64,000 bases of DNA from Chryseobacterium soli (GCF_000737705.1 NZ_JPRH01000003.1:124001-188000), one strand, 5' to 3'. Counted from the stretch's first letter, positions 1-9,326 are shown. Numbers and translations: made by a program. The notes: generated by a model not told the origin, from the sequence alone.

Positions 1-869
1 ATAACGGAACATTTGTTTCTAAAGCGATCCTTAATAAAACCTTCCAGATAGAAAAGAACAGCAGTATCCGTTGGGATGGAGATGCGATGAAGCCGGCACT
101 GGATATTACAGCCAATTACGTGAGAATGGTTTCCAATGCAGGAGAATACCTGAGTATGGGGAAACTACAGCCTATCAGCGTTCTGTTACAGGCCAATATT
201 ACCCAGTCCCTGATCAATCCTAAAGTAGACCTTAACGTTACGGCATTGGATGTATCCAGTCAGGTAAAAGAGACGTTAGCGGCAAAAATGAGCCAGGAAG
301 GAGAGAAGGTTCTTCAGTTCGGTTCTATATTATTATTAAATACTTTTAATGTTTCCAACACGGGTGGCGTAGATTTTGATGTAGCTGGTGTTGCTGAGTC
401 TTCCGGATATAATATGTTGCTGAAACAACTGGGTTCTGTGTTGAATACCATGAGTAATGAATTTCAGATCGACTTAAATTATGTAAAAGGAGACCAGTAT
501 TCCAATACCGGAGATCGGGCCAATGCCGGAGTAAGTGTTGCGGTTTCGCCAAGGGTCAATATTAAGACCGGTTTAGGAATTCCGTTAAATAAAACAGAGG
601 GTACACAGGCTAATTATCTCTCCGGAGAGGGATCTATTGAGTATGATGTCTCTAAAAAGAATGACGGAAGTTTGCTTTTAAGAGGCTATTCCAAACCTAC
701 CAATATTGGTATGGTAAGTACAAATGGATCTGCTAATCAAGCGTATGGTGGGGGTGTTGTGTGGAGTAAAAGCTTCAATTCTCTATTTAAAAAGAAGAGA
801 AAAGATAAAAAAGAGCCTGTACCTAAAACAGAAATAAAAACGGATTCTACAAAATCCATAGGTAAATAA
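1..869 (+). CDS. TamB-like translocation/assembly module protein, C-terminal part (5' end outside window)
   Basis: The reading frame is open from the left edge of the window and stops with TAA at 867-869, so only the C-terminal ~288 residues are visible. Before the first in-window Met (base 87) the frame already reads coherent protein with the pattern F-x-I...S-x-I-x-W-x-G-D, followed by P-A-L-D-I-T-A-N-Y. This resembles the C-terminal DUF490 domain of TamB, a periplasm-spanning protein that helps insert outer-membrane proteins or move lipids. Beta-rich, low-complexity sequence and a lysine-rich tail (residues KKKRKDKKEP) fit the end of such a protein. The family call rests on pattern only; a different large AsmA-like protein is possible. 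Confidence 0.7.
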   Translation, partial: NGTFVSKAILNKTFQIEKNSSIRWDGDAMKPALDITANYVRMVSNAGEYLSMGKLQPISVLLQANITQSLINPKVDLNVTALDVSSQVKETLAAKMSQEGEKVLQFGSILLLNTFNVSNTGGVDFDVAGVAESSGYNMLLKQLGSVLNTMSNEFQIDLNYVKGDQYSNTGDRANAGVSVAVSPRVNIKTGLGIPLNKTEGTQANYLSGEGSIEYDVSKKNDGSLLLRGYSKPTNIGMVSTNGSANQAYGGGVVWSKSFNSLFKKKRKDKKEPVPKTEIKTDSTKSIGK

Positions 870-951
870 TTAGAATATTTTAATGATCTTTATCATATGT
901 GTTAATTATTGTTAATATTTAAGATAATTTTTTTACTTAAATTATTTTTTA

Positions 952-959
952 TAAATTTG
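952..959 (+). promoter_or_regulatory. -7 box (TAAATTTG) ahead of the Lrp-family gene
   Basis: TAAATTTG matches the Bacteroidota -7 consensus TAnnTTTG. It lies 44 bases before the ATG at 1004. No convincing -33 TTTG is seen at the expected distance; the region between is A/T-rich. Confidence 0.55.
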
Positions 960-1003
960 CAAAAAATACATGGATTTTTTAAAGAAATTGTAATTTAACT
1001 AAT

Positions 1004-1474
1004 ATGAACTATCAACTGGACGAAATAGACAAGAAAATTCTTGATTTCTTAGTAGAAAACACAAGAATGCCTTTTACTGAAATTGCAAAACAAATGGATG
1101 TTTCTGCAGGAACAATTCACGTAAGAGTGAAAAAAATGGAGGATGCAGGTATTATTTTGGGATCATCCCTTAATATCGATTATGGTAAGTTAGACTATCA
1201 CTTTACAGCATTTATTGGAATTCTTTTAACAAAATCAAACCGTACGCAGGAGGTTTTAAAAGAATTAACAAGTATTCCAAATGTAATCGAAGCGAGCGTT
1301 ATTTCCGGAAAATATAATATTTTCTGTAAAGTAAGAGCTAAGAATACTGAAGATGCAAAAAGAATTATCTATCAAATAGACGACATTCAGGACGTAATGA
1401 GAACTGAGAGTATGATCTCTATGGAAGAATTCTTAAGTGATAAAAATAGGTTGATCAACGCTATTTCTATCTAA
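1004..1474 (+). CDS. Lrp/AsnC family transcriptional regulator
   Basis: A 156-residue protein of normal length for this family. An N-terminal winged helix-turn-helix (about residues 5-60, with DEIDKKILDFL, the recognition-helix region FTEIAKQMDVSAGTIHVRVKKME and G-I-I) is followed by a RAM/ligand-binding domain (about 70-150) that in relatives binds amino acids and mediates oligomerisation. It is a lone gene with its own -7 box and a perfect 13-bp hairpin terminator right after it. The effector cannot be told from the sequence. The family is certain; the regulon is unknown. Confidence 0.93.
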   Translation: MNYQLDEIDKKILDFLVENTRMPFTEIAKQMDVSAGTIHVRVKKMEDAGIILGSSLNIDYGKLDYHFTAFIGILLTKSNRTQEVLKELTSIPNVIEASVISGKYNIFCKVRAKNTEDAKRIIYQIDDIQDVMRTESMISMEEFLSDKNRLINAISI

Positions 1475-1498
1475 TCAAATTTTAAACGAATAATTATA

Positions 1499-1530
1499 AA
1501 AGAACTTATGAAATCTCTCATAAGTTCTTT
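1499..1530 (+). terminator. Hairpin terminator of the Lrp gene, fused to the next promoter
   Basis: Perfect 13-bp arms (1499-1511 and 1518-1530, AAAGAACTTATGA and its complement) enclose a 6-base loop. The T-rich tail runs directly into TATTTTTG at 1530-1537, the -7 box of the next gene. Confidence 0.85.
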
Positions 1531-1537
1531 ATTTTTG
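1530..1537 (+). promoter_or_regulatory. -7 box (TATTTTTG) five bases before the next start codon
   Basis: TATTTTTG matches TAnnTTTG exactly. Five bases separate it from the ATG at 1543, so the transcript should begin at or next to the start codon (leaderless). The box shares its first T with the terminator stem of the gene before it. Confidence 0.6.
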
Positions 1538-1542
1538 TACCT

Positions 1543-1920
1543 ATGGAAGAATACAGTTATTTTGACGAAGATCCGAAGAAAGGGTGGGGCTTTGTTTTAG
1601 CATTTGCCGCTTTGATGTTGTTTACGGCCATGGGATTGGGGATCGATGGAGATGAATATTTACAGCATGAATTCCTTAACATTCCAAAATGGTATTTCTA
1701 TGTGATCTTTTCAGTCGATGCATTAATGATGATCAGTCTTGTATTAATGTTTTTTTACAGAAAAGTGGGGATCTTTATGTTTCCTGTTCTGTTGGTCCTG
1801 CATTTCTTTATGCATAATTATTATTTATCCACATTTTTATATACCGATGTTACCAATCTTTTCCTTTTCACAGGATTTGGGATGCTGGCAATTATTCCAA
1901 AGTGGAAGTTCTTTAAATAA
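1543..1920 (+). CDS. Small membrane protein of unknown function
   Basis: A 125-residue protein with an acidic, soluble N-terminus (MEEYSYFDEDPKKGW) and about four hydrophobic segments: roughly residues 17-32, 50-70, 75-92 and 103-118. I do not recognise a named family; similar short four-helix proteins occur in flavobacteria without known role. It is a lone gene between the Lrp gene and the prolyl oligopeptidase gene, with its own -7 box so close to the ATG that a leaderless mRNA is likely. No catalytic motif is visible. Confidence 0.8.
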   Translation: MEEYSYFDEDPKKGWGFVLAFAALMLFTAMGLGIDGDEYLQHEFLNIPKWYFYVIFSVDALMMISLVLMFFYRKVGIFMFPVLLVLHFFMHNYYLSTFLYTDVTNLFLFTGFGMLAIIPKWKFFK

Positions 1921-2066
1921 TAAAAAGTTTTAACTAAATCATTTTTAATAAAAAAATCAACGACTAAGGGAAGGCGGACTACAAAAGAGAAGAATGTTCT
2001 GCTGCCATATGGTAATGACGATAGAGAAATAACCAACCCCTAAGTGGAAGATTATAATCCTGTACT

Positions 2067-4265
2067 ATGAAAATTTTCATACCCCTCATTGCCTTTTTTC
2101 CTGTAGTTTCTTTATACGCCCAGAAAACCGTTCCGGCACCGTCTAAACCCGTTACAGATACTTATTTTGGAACTCAGGTAGTTGATGAATACAGAAATCT
2201 TGAAGACTTAAAAGAACCTGCTACCATACATTGGATGAAGGTACAAGCCGATTATGCAGATTCCGTACTTGGTCAGCTTCCTTATAAAAAATATTTTGTA
2301 GACGAGCGGTTAAAGTTTGATAAAAGAAGCGGATATTCTACTTCAGACTTAAAAATAACAGGCGGTGATCTGTATTTTTATTTAAAAAAAGCAGCAGACG
2401 AAAAAGGCCAGAAATTATATTACAGAAAAGGTTTCGAAGGAAAAGAAGAACTCTTATACGATCCGGCCACTTTTGTTTCTACATTTGATCCTGCTTCAAA
2501 ACAGGAACATCATTTCAGCATTAATTTTCTAAGTCCAAGCTGGGACGGCAGCAAGATTGCCATTTCTCTTTCTGAAAACGGAAAGGAAGCTTCTGAAGTC
2601 ATTATCATGGATGTTGCTACAAAATATATCCATCCGCAGGTCATTACCAACCTTGAACCTACCAGTGTGGGTCAGGTAAAGTGGCTGGAAGACAACAATA
2701 GCTTTTTCTATACCTATTTTCCTGTGATTGATACAGATTCACCGGAATACACAAAAAATACAGAGGTCACTTTTTACCGGCTGGGCCAGGACCCGAAAAA
2801 CCGTAACAATGTTTTTTCCAGAATCCATAATCCAGAACTGAATATTGATGAAAGCAGATTTCCCGGAATTGTGCAGTTTAATCAGGGCGATCCTTATTTT
2901 ATTGGAAATTTGGGCGATGTGGACGATTACACGGATACCTTTATCATCAACAGAAAAGATTTTGAAAAAGGAATTAAAAGCTGGAAACCGCTCTACTATA
3001 AAGCTGACAAAGTATATGATAAGCAACCTGCGGGAAAGCAGGTATACTTTATGTCGGGATATAACGCACCTAATTTTAAACTTTGCGTAACCAACCTTGA
3101 AAAACCTGATTTCAGAAATCCTGAAATTTTGGTTCCTGAAAAGAAGGATGAAGTGATCCGAAGCTTTGAGCTGACCAAAGACGGTGTGTACTATTCTACA
3201 ACAAAAAATGGAGTGGATGCAAGGTTTTATCTGTACAGCAATGGAAAAGATATTTCGATCCCATTACCTTTTGTTTCAGGAAGTGTGTCGATTCAGACAA
3301 AAGGGAAAGATTATTCAGAGGTTTGGATTACCTGTTCCGGTTGGGCTAATGAGCCGAGGAGATTCAGATATGATATAAAAACAAATGCTTTTAAAGAGGA
3401 AAACCTGGTTCCATTAATTGATTATCCAGAGTTTGAAGGAGCTGTTGTTGAAGAAACAAGCTTTAAGGCAAGGGATGGGGTCGAAGTTCCATTGACCTTA
3501 ATCTATGATAAAAACCTTAAACGAAACAAAAATACGCCCGTTCTGATAGAATCATACGGCAGTTATGGAAAACCTTATTCTCCTTTCTTTGCAAGAAGCT
3601 ATATGATGTGGGCTAAAAAAGGAGGGATTTTTGCGGTTGCGCATGTAAGAGGAGGAGGTGAAAAAGGCGAGCAATGGCATAAAGCAGGATATAAGCAGAC
3701 AAAGCCTAATACCTGGAGAGATTTGATTGATTGTACCGAGTATTTAATCAAAGAAGGATATACTTCAAAGGAAAAAATAGCAATCTGGGGAGCAAGTGCA
3801 GGTGGGATTACAGTAGGAAGAGCCATTACGGAAAGACCCGACCTGTTTAAAGCCGCGATCGTTGATGTGGGAGCAACCAATGCCATAAGAAATGAAATCA
3901 CACCTAATGGGCCTGGAAATGTCCCGGAATTCGGCACGGTTACCAAACCTGATGAATTTAAAGCCTTACTGGAAATGGATGCTTTTCATCATATTAAAAA
4001 AGGAGAAAAATATCCTGCCCTTTTAATTACAGCTGGAATCAATGACGGCCGTGTGATTTCATGGATGCCTGCGAAATTTGCAGCAAAAATAATGGACAGT
4101 GATACTTCCGTCCATCCGATCCTTTTCAAAGTGGATTATGGAGGCGGCCACGGAGGCGGAGTTGATCTTTTAAAGGCTTATGGCAACGTGGGAGAAATTT
4201 TTGCTTTTGCAGCCTGGCAGGTAGGCCTTCCGGGGTATCAGCCCAAAGAGTCTGCTGGTAAATAA
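2067..4265 (+). CDS. Secreted prolyl oligopeptidase family serine peptidase (S9)
   Basis: A 732-residue enzyme with a signal peptide (MKIFIPLIAFFPVVSLYAQ) that should place it in the periplasm. The N-terminal half is the seven-bladed propeller that limits access to peptides; the C-terminal alpha/beta hydrolase domain holds the apparent triad Ser577 (in GASAGG), Asp660 (in GINDGR) and His695 (in GGGHGGG), with spacing typical of prolyl oligopeptidases. These enzymes cut short peptides after proline. The nucleophile motif reads GASAGG rather than the classical GGSNGG, so substrate preference may differ. The 146 bases upstream show no recognised promoter; the gene converges on a GLPGLI gene. Confidence 0.92.
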   Translation: MKIFIPLIAFFPVVSLYAQKTVPAPSKPVTDTYFGTQVVDEYRNLEDLKEPATIHWMKVQADYADSVLGQLPYKKYFVDERLKFDKRSGYSTSDLKITGGDLYFYLKKAADEKGQKLYYRKGFEGKEELLYDPATFVSTFDPASKQEHHFSINFLSPSWDGSKIAISLSENGKEASEVIIMDVATKYIHPQVITNLEPTSVGQVKWLEDNNSFFYTYFPVIDTDSPEYTKNTEVTFYRLGQDPKNRNNVFSRIHNPELNIDESRFPGIVQFNQGDPYFIGNLGDVDDYTDTFIINRKDFEKGIKSWKPLYYKADKVYDKQPAGKQVYFMSGYNAPNFKLCVTNLEKPDFRNPEILVPEKKDEVIRSFELTKDGVYYSTTKNGVDARFYLYSNGKDISIPLPFVSGSVSIQTKGKDYSEVWITCSGWANEPRRFRYDIKTNAFKEENLVPLIDYPEFEGAVVEETSFKARDGVEVPLTLIYDKNLKRNKNTPVLIESYGSYGKPYSPFFARSYMMWAKKGGIFAVAHVRGGGEKGEQWHKAGYKQTKPNTWRDLIDCTEYLIKEGYTSKEKIAIWGASAGGITVGRAITERPDLFKAAIVDVGATNAIRNEITPNGPGNVPEFGTVTKPDEFKALLEMDAFHHIKKGEKYPALLITAGINDGRVISWMPAKFAAKIMDSDTSVHPILFKVDYGGGHGGGVDLLKAYGNVGEIFAFAAWQVGLPGYQPKESAGK

Positions 4266-4303
4266 CGAAACATATAATTTTTTGGATCTAAAAATATTGC
4301 CAG

Positions 4304-4335
4304 ATAAAGATTGGTTCTGTTGCGCTAATCTTTAT
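4304..4335. terminator. Hairpin between convergent genes
   Basis: ATAAAGATT (4304-4312) pairs with AATCTTTAT (4327-4335) across a 14-base loop. The 3' arm lies inside the last codons of the minus-strand GLPGLI gene. It could end transcripts from both sides, though the long loop and weak T-tracts make it modest. Confidence 0.45.
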
Positions 4336-5173
4336 TTGGGTATATAACAGCCTTATCTAATTCTATTGGATTATTGAATGATTTTAATTTTAATCTTTCA
4401 TTTTTCTCTGCCGGTTTTAGCTGTTCTTTACTTAAAATTGTACCGTCATCTAATTGGAGCTTTTTACCTCTTTCAAGCGCAAGACTCATTGCACTGCCAT
4501 TAAGAACATATTTAAAAGGACTTTCATAAAGCTCTGATTTTAGAGTGTTCAATTTTTTATAGTTTGTTTTTATGGCATTAGTCTTATAGTTTTGTAGTGT
4601 ATAACTTTGATAATTTTGAGGGATTTTTTCACTTTTTATTAATGTAAAAAGATATTCTTTTTTTGTATCATAAATCTGTATAATGAGTCCCGGTAAGCCA
4701 TTAAACTTGTACGGACCATACAATAAGGGAATCTCTCCGGCAAACCAGGCGATCCATTTTCTGCCACCGAAATTAGCTTCTGCTTTCTGTACCTTTAATT
4801 CGTTTATCATTTTTGTACTATCTGTGGTTTTCCAATTGAGATGTACTGATTCTTCTATTTTATAAAAATTTACATCTCCTATATATTCATAATTTTCATA
4901 AAAAGTGTTTTTAGTATTTTTAGATAAAAACGATGTTAATCTAAATTTTTCAAAACCAAATGCTTTAGTTTTAGCATATAAAGAATCATTGATGTAATAC
5001 AACCTGTTATAATAAGTTATACCCTCCGGAGTAATGTCTAAATTGTAATTCTCTTTTGTAATCTCATGAGAAGTAGAATCTCTTTTATAATGTATTTCAT
5101 ATACAAATCGGTTATTCTGAGAATACAATAGGCATGCGTACAACAGTAATAATAATGCAATTGTTTTTTTCAT
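4325..5173 (-). CDS. GLPGLI family secreted protein
   Basis: A 282-residue protein with a signal peptide (MKKTIALLLLLYACLLYSQ) and the eponymous motif GLPGLI at residues 159-164, preceded by the usual W-x-A-x-F-x-x-E-I-P...GPY-K-F. This Bacteroidota family has no established function. It is a lone minus-strand gene. Its sequence is A/T-rich (many Lys, Asn, Tyr) as usual in the family. Family assignment is secure from the motif; function is open. Confidence 0.93.
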   Translation of the reverse strand: MKKTIALLLLLYACLLYSQNNRFVYEIHYKRDSTSHEITKENYNLDITPEGITYYNRLYYINDSLYAKTKAFGFEKFRLTSFLSKNTKNTFYENYEYIGDVNFYKIEESVHLNWKTTDSTKMINELKVQKAEANFGGRKWIAWFAGEIPLLYGPYKFNGLPGLIIQIYDTKKEYLFTLIKSEKIPQNYQSYTLQNYKTNAIKTNYKKLNTLKSELYESPFKYVLNGSAMSLALERGKKLQLDDGTILSKEQLKPAEKNERLKLKSFNNPIELDKAVIYPNKD

Positions 5174-5240
5174 ACATTTTGTTTTTCTAAAAATATAAAT
5201 AATTATATAATCTGTTTTTTATTTTTGTTGAATGTAACAA

Positions 5241-5270
5241 AAAAAAGCATCCAAAACCGGATGCTTTTTT
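5241..5270 (-). terminator. Terminator of the transketolase operon
   Basis: Perfect 12-bp arms (5241-5252 and 5259-5270, core AAGCATCC/GGATGCTT) with a 6-base loop and T-runs on both strands. It lies just past the 3' end of the C-terminal transketolase gene. Confidence 0.88.
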
Positions 5271-5284
5271 TTCTTCTTAGAAAA

Positions 5285-6232
5285 CTATTTCTCTAAAATT
5301 CTCTTCACCGCTTCTTTCACGGCCGTAGAATCAATTTTATATTTTTTCATTAATTCAGCAGGTGTTGCAGACTCTCCGAAAGTATCATTTACAGCAACAA
5401 ATTCCTGTCTTGTAGGTCTTTTTCTTGCTAACATTCCAGCAACAGATTCACCTAAACCACCAAGATAGTTGTGCTCTTCAGCGGTAACGATCTTTCCAGT
5501 TTTTTCAACTGATTTTAAGATGATTTCTTCGTCTAAAGGTTTAATTGTATGGATATTGATTACCTCACAAGAAATACCTTCTTTTTCAAGCTCGCCTGCA
5601 GCTACAAGAGATTCCCAAACTAAGTGACCTGTTGCAACAATTGTTACATCGGTACCTTCTTGTAAAAGAATTCCTTTTCCGATTTCGAAAGGCATATCTT
5701 CCGGAATGAAAACCGGAACTACAGGTCTTCCAAATCTTAGGTAAACCGGTCCTTCGAAGTCAGCAATAGCTAAAGTTGCCGCTTTAGTTTGATTATAATC
5801 ACAAGTGTTAATCACAGTCATTCCCGGAAGCATTTTCATCATACCGATATCTTCCAATACCTGGTGAGTAGCCCCATCTTCCCCTAAAGTAAGACCTGCG
5901 TGAGATGCACATATTTTTACGTTCTTTCCGGAATACGCGATAGACTGGCGGATCTGGTCATATACTCTTGAAGTAGAGAAGTTCGCGAAAGTTCCTGTGA
6001 AAGGAATTTTTCCCGTAATGCTTAATCCTGCAGCAATTCCCATCATATTGGCTTCTGCAATTCCTATCTGGAAGAATCTTTCAGGAGCTTTTTCAATGAA
6101 TTTCTCCATTTTTAGAGAACCGATAAGGTCTGCACAAAGTGCTACCACATTAGGATTTTTGTCAGCAAGTTCTGCCAATCCGGCTCCAAATCCTGAACGT
6201 GTATCTTTTTTTTCTGTATATGTATATTTCAT
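5285..6232 (-). CDS. Transketolase, C-terminal subunit (pyrimidine-binding and C-terminal domains)
   Basis: A 315-residue protein equal to the second half of transketolase: the Pyr domain (about residues 5-165, with the IGIAEANMMGIAAGLS stretch that supplies the Glu activating thiamine diphosphate) and the C-terminal domain (about 185-300). It acts with the N-terminal subunit encoded 47 bases upstream to move two-carbon units in the non-oxidative pentose phosphate pathway. Split transketolases are known in many bacteria and archaea, so this is not a frameshift. The gene follows its partner on the minus strand and ends at a strong terminator. Confidence 0.93.
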   Translation of the reverse strand: MKYTYTEKKDTRSGFGAGLAELADKNPNVVALCADLIGSLKMEKFIEKAPERFFQIGIAEANMMGIAAGLSITGKIPFTGTFANFSTSRVYDQIRQSIAYSGKNVKICASHAGLTLGEDGATHQVLEDIGMMKMLPGMTVINTCDYNQTKAATLAIADFEGPVYLRFGRPVVPVFIPEDMPFEIGKGILLQEGTDVTIVATGHLVWESLVAAGELEKEGISCEVINIHTIKPLDEEIILKSVEKTGKIVTAEEHNYLGGLGESVAGMLARKRPTRQEFVAVNDTFGESATPAELMKKYKIDSTAVKEAVKRILEK

Positions 6233-6279
6233 TTTTTTACTAATTGTTTATTGCTAATCCTTTTTTGTGCTGCCGATGA

Positions 6280-7131
6280 TTAATAATCTGCAGGAGCTTC
6301 CAGATACAATTGTTTGAAGGCTGTTGCCAGCTGCTCATCATTAGGAGCTTTACCATGCCATGCATGAGATCCCATCATATAATCTACACCGGAACCCATC
6401 TCCGTATGAAGAAGAATTACCACTGGTTTTCCTTTTCCTGTTTCTGTTTTTGCTCTCTCAAGGATGGCAATTACTGATTCAAGATCATTACCGTTTTTCT
6501 CTTCCAGAACAGTCCATCCGAAAGCTTCCAGTTTTGCATGAAGATTTCCTAATGAAAGTACGTTATCTGTACTTCCGTCAATTTGTTGTCCGTTATAATC
6601 GATGGTAGAAATAATGTTATCTACTTTTTTAGCAGAAGCATACATCAAAGCTTCCCAATTTTGACCTTCCTGCAATTCTCCGTCTCCATGTAAAGTATAC
6701 ACCAAAGAGCTGTCTCCGTCTAGTTTTTTACCTTGAGCAACACCTAAAGCTACAGAAAGTCCCTGACCTAGAGATCCAGAAGCGATACGTATTCCTGGAA
6801 GACCCTCGTGAGTAGTCGGGTGACCCTGCAATCTTGAATTTAATTTTCTGAACGTTTTCAGTTCTTCAACCGGGAAAAAGCCGAATCTCGCTAAAGTAGA
6901 ATAGAATACCGGTGAAATATGTCCGTTTGAAAGATAAAAATGATCTTGATTTTTCCCTTCCATTGTGAAAGGAAGGCTATAGTTCATTACCTTTCCATAA
7001 AGTGCTGTGAAAAATTCTGTACAACCTAAACTTCCGCCCGGGTGTCCTGAATTCACATCATGAACCATTCTTAAAATGTCTCTTCTGATTTGTGTAGTAA
7101 GAGATTTTAACTCTTCGATACTTTTACTCAT
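6280..7131 (-). CDS. Transketolase, N-terminal subunit (thiamine diphosphate-binding PP domain)
   Basis: A 283-residue protein matching the first half of transketolase. The thiamine diphosphate/metal motif is visible as GDGELQEGQ starting at residue 149, ending with Asn180; HPGGSLG (residues 30-36) and the conserved His cluster lie before it. It pairs with the C-terminal subunit encoded directly downstream, with the same orientation and a 47-base gap. The cytosolic complex interconverts pentose, triose and hexose phosphates. Upstream DNA has only a near-match to a -7 box. Confidence 0.93.
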   Translation of the reverse strand: MSKSIEELKSLTTQIRRDILRMVHDVNSGHPGGSLGCTEFFTALYGKVMNYSLPFTMEGKNQDHFYLSNGHISPVFYSTLARFGFFPVEELKTFRKLNSRLQGHPTTHEGLPGIRIASGSLGQGLSVALGVAQGKKLDGDSSLVYTLHGDGELQEGQNWEALMYASAKKVDNIISTIDYNGQQIDGSTDNVLSLGNLHAKLEAFGWTVLEEKNGNDLESVIAILERAKTETGKGKPVVILLHTEMGSGVDYMMGSHAWHGKAPNDEQLATAFKQLYLEAPADY

Positions 7132-7224
7132 TATATCTGATTTATTTACACGCGAATTTACAATTTTTTACCGGCTTACGGAAATGTAAATGGGATCGTG
7201 TGATATGTAAATTCTTAAATTAAT

Positions 7225-7749
7225 TTAGAAATGATTTAGTTTATAAAAAAGCCAAATACTTAATAAAATATAAGACGTTGCATTTACAATGACAACACCT
7301 TTTAAAATTTTATGCTTCTTTAGATCATTAAAAATTTTATTTCTTTTTATTGAATAATATTCCATAAAAATTGAAATAGCTAGAGTAATTAGAAGACTTA
7401 TAATTAAGTCAAAAATAATTTCGTTTGTTATTTTTGAATTTACAGGGTACGCAACATTTCCAAAAATAATATCTAGAAGCGGAAATTCAGAATAGTTTTC
7501 AAAATTATTAAATATAGATATTCCTAAAAGGAGCCTTATAATACCTTGAATGAGGAAACCGCCAAGAGTAGAAAAAATATTCATGATCAAAACTTCATGC
7601 CAGATAAATTTGAATTTGATTCTAAAAAATTTTGATAAAATAAATGTTTCAACAATTATAACAGCAACAAATGCAATCAAAATATACCACCATTCGAAAA
7701 AGAATAATGGTAATACAGCATTAAAGAGTCTGTTGTTACATTTTTTCAT
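7225..7749 (-). CDS. Hypothetical integral membrane protein
   Basis: A 174-residue, Ile/Phe-rich protein with about four to five membrane segments (roughly residues 20-40, 50-75, 108-128 and 148-170) and a lysine-rich loop (KRNKIFNDLKKHKILK) before the last one. I do not recognise a family. It sits between the transketolase operon and the symporter on the same strand, with gaps of 93 and 50 bases. Its base composition is more A/T-rich than its neighbours, which could mean recent acquisition or weak constraint. Nothing shows its function. Confidence 0.72.
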   Translation of the reverse strand: MKKCNNRLFNAVLPLFFFEWWYILIAFVAVIIVETFILSKFFRIKFKFIWHEVLIMNIFSTLGGFLIQGIIRLLLGISIFNNFENYSEFPLLDIIFGNVAYPVNSKITNEIIFDLIISLLITLAISIFMEYYSIKRNKIFNDLKKHKILKGVVIVNATSYILLSIWLFYKLNHF

Positions 7750-7799
7750 TTTAACTCAAAGTTAAAATCTTCAGAATATTTTTTAAATATTTTGAGAAG

Positions 7800-9296
7800 C
7801 TATTTCTTTCTAATCAACCATAAGCCAAAGAATGTCAATAAACCATTGATGATCAGTAATTCCAGACCGATCTTGAAATCTCCGAAGATGGAAACCTGGT
7901 ATTTATCGATGAAATAAGAAATAATAGGAGCCGCAATACAAACATACGGAACAAGCTTATCGTGAACTTTATATTTGGTGAAAATTCCAAAAGCAAAAAG
8001 TCCTAAAAGAGGTCCATACGTAAATCCGGCAAGCTTAAGGATTAATCCAATCATGGAATTATCATTAATCACTTTAAAAATAATTACCATCACCAGGAAA
8101 GATACTGCCACGAGTAAGTGTACATTTTTTCTGAATCTTTCCTTCTTCTTGGTATCCCACGGTTTATCTTTCATTCCCACAATATCAATGCATAATGAAG
8201 AGGTAAGAGCCGTCATGGCACCATCCGCACTTGGGAATAATGCTGAAATTAAAGCAATGATAAATATAATGGAAATAAATGGCGGCATATGATTCAGGGC
8301 TACTTCAGGGAAAATCTTATCCCCGAAAATATCTTTTCCGTGCAGTAAAAATTCTTTTTTAGGAAGTCCGTCAACAATAGCCTGTGTAAAATGAGCCCCT
8401 TCGCTTTCTCCGAAAAGATATAAAAGTCCTCCCATATATAGGAATAAAGAGATTACTCCCAATAAAATAAAACCAAGCGTCACCATATTCTTTTGGGAAT
8501 CTTTCAATTTAGTTACTGAAAGACTTTTCTGCATCATTTCCTGATCAATTCCCGTCATGGTAATGGTAATAAAGGCTCCTGCAAGAATTTGTTTGATGAA
8601 AAATCCCGGAGAATTAAAGTCAAATTCAAATATTTTGGTATAACCTTTAGTATTCATTGCCGTTAAACTCTGTCCTACGCTCAGATCTAAATGATTAAGC
8701 ATATAAACTGTACAGATGATAAGTCCTAAAAGCATACAGGATGTCTGTAAAGTATCGGTCCATACAATGGTTTTTACCCCTCCTTCATAGGTGTAAAGAA
8801 TAATCATTCCAAGGATAATCAGAGTGGTTAAAATAAAAGGAACGCCCAAGCTGTCGAGTATCGTTACCTGAAGAATATTAACAACCAGGTACAACCTTGC
8901 TGTAGCGCCCACCAATCTTGAAACAATGAAAATCCATGCTCCTGATTTATAGGAAAGCTGTCCCATTCTCTGCTGGAGATATCCATAGATAGAGGTTAAT
9001 TTTAACCGGTAATAGAGGGGAAGCAGAACATACGCGACGACAATATATCCAATTAGATATCCTAACGTAATTTGTAAATACGCGAAGCTGTCTTTTCCAA
9101 CCGCTCCAGGGACACTTACGAACGTCACTCCGGAAAGTGAGGTTCCAATCATTCCGAATGCGACCAGCATCCAATTACTTTTACGGTTTCCAATGAAGAA
9201 ACTCTCATTGTCGCTTCCTTTTCCTGTTCTATAGGCTACCCAGAGCAGCAGTGCAAAATAGGCGATAATGATAACCAGTAATAGATACGGCGACAT
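7800..9296 (-). CDS. Sodium:solute symporter (SSS family)
   Basis: A 498-residue inner-membrane transporter with about 13 hydrophobic helices. The first helix and loop carry the SSS hallmark: a SDNESFFIGNRKSNW segment followed by a glycine-rich helix (SLSGVTFVSVPGA). The family couples Na+ entry to uptake of sugars, proline, pantothenate and similar solutes; the substrate cannot be read from sequence. Length fits the family. A TATATTTG -7 box lies 23 bases before the ATG. Confidence 0.92.
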   Translation of the reverse strand: MSPYLLLVIIIAYFALLLWVAYRTGKGSDNESFFIGNRKSNWMLVAFGMIGTSLSGVTFVSVPGAVGKDSFAYLQITLGYLIGYIVVAYVLLPLYYRLKLTSIYGYLQQRMGQLSYKSGAWIFIVSRLVGATARLYLVVNILQVTILDSLGVPFILTTLIILGMIILYTYEGGVKTIVWTDTLQTSCMLLGLIICTVYMLNHLDLSVGQSLTAMNTKGYTKIFEFDFNSPGFFIKQILAGAFITITMTGIDQEMMQKSLSVTKLKDSQKNMVTLGFILLGVISLFLYMGGLLYLFGESEGAHFTQAIVDGLPKKEFLLHGKDIFGDKIFPEVALNHMPPFISIIFIIALISALFPSADGAMTALTSSLCIDIVGMKDKPWDTKKKERFRKNVHLLVAVSFLVMVIIFKVINDNSMIGLILKLAGFTYGPLLGLFAFGIFTKYKVHDKLVPYVCIAAPIISYFIDKYQVSIFGDFKIGLELLIINGLLTFFGLWLIRKK

Positions 9297-9318
9297 ATTT
9301 ATGAATTTTTAAATTTCA

Positions 9319-9326
9319 CAAATATA
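9319..9326 (-). promoter_or_regulatory. -7 box (TATATTTG) for the symporter gene
   Basis: On the minus strand the bases read TATATTTG, an exact TAnnTTTG match, 23 bases upstream of the ATG. No clear -33 TTTG is present. Confidence 0.5.

Noticed and set aside
1921..2066. A riboswitch in the 146-base leader of the prolyl oligopeptidase gene.
   Set aside because: The purine-rich stretch looked structured, but no known riboswitch core could be matched and no strong stem was found.
5285..7131. A frameshifted single transketolase gene.
   Set aside because: The two halves have separate starts, a 47-base spacer and intact domains, matching the known split form.
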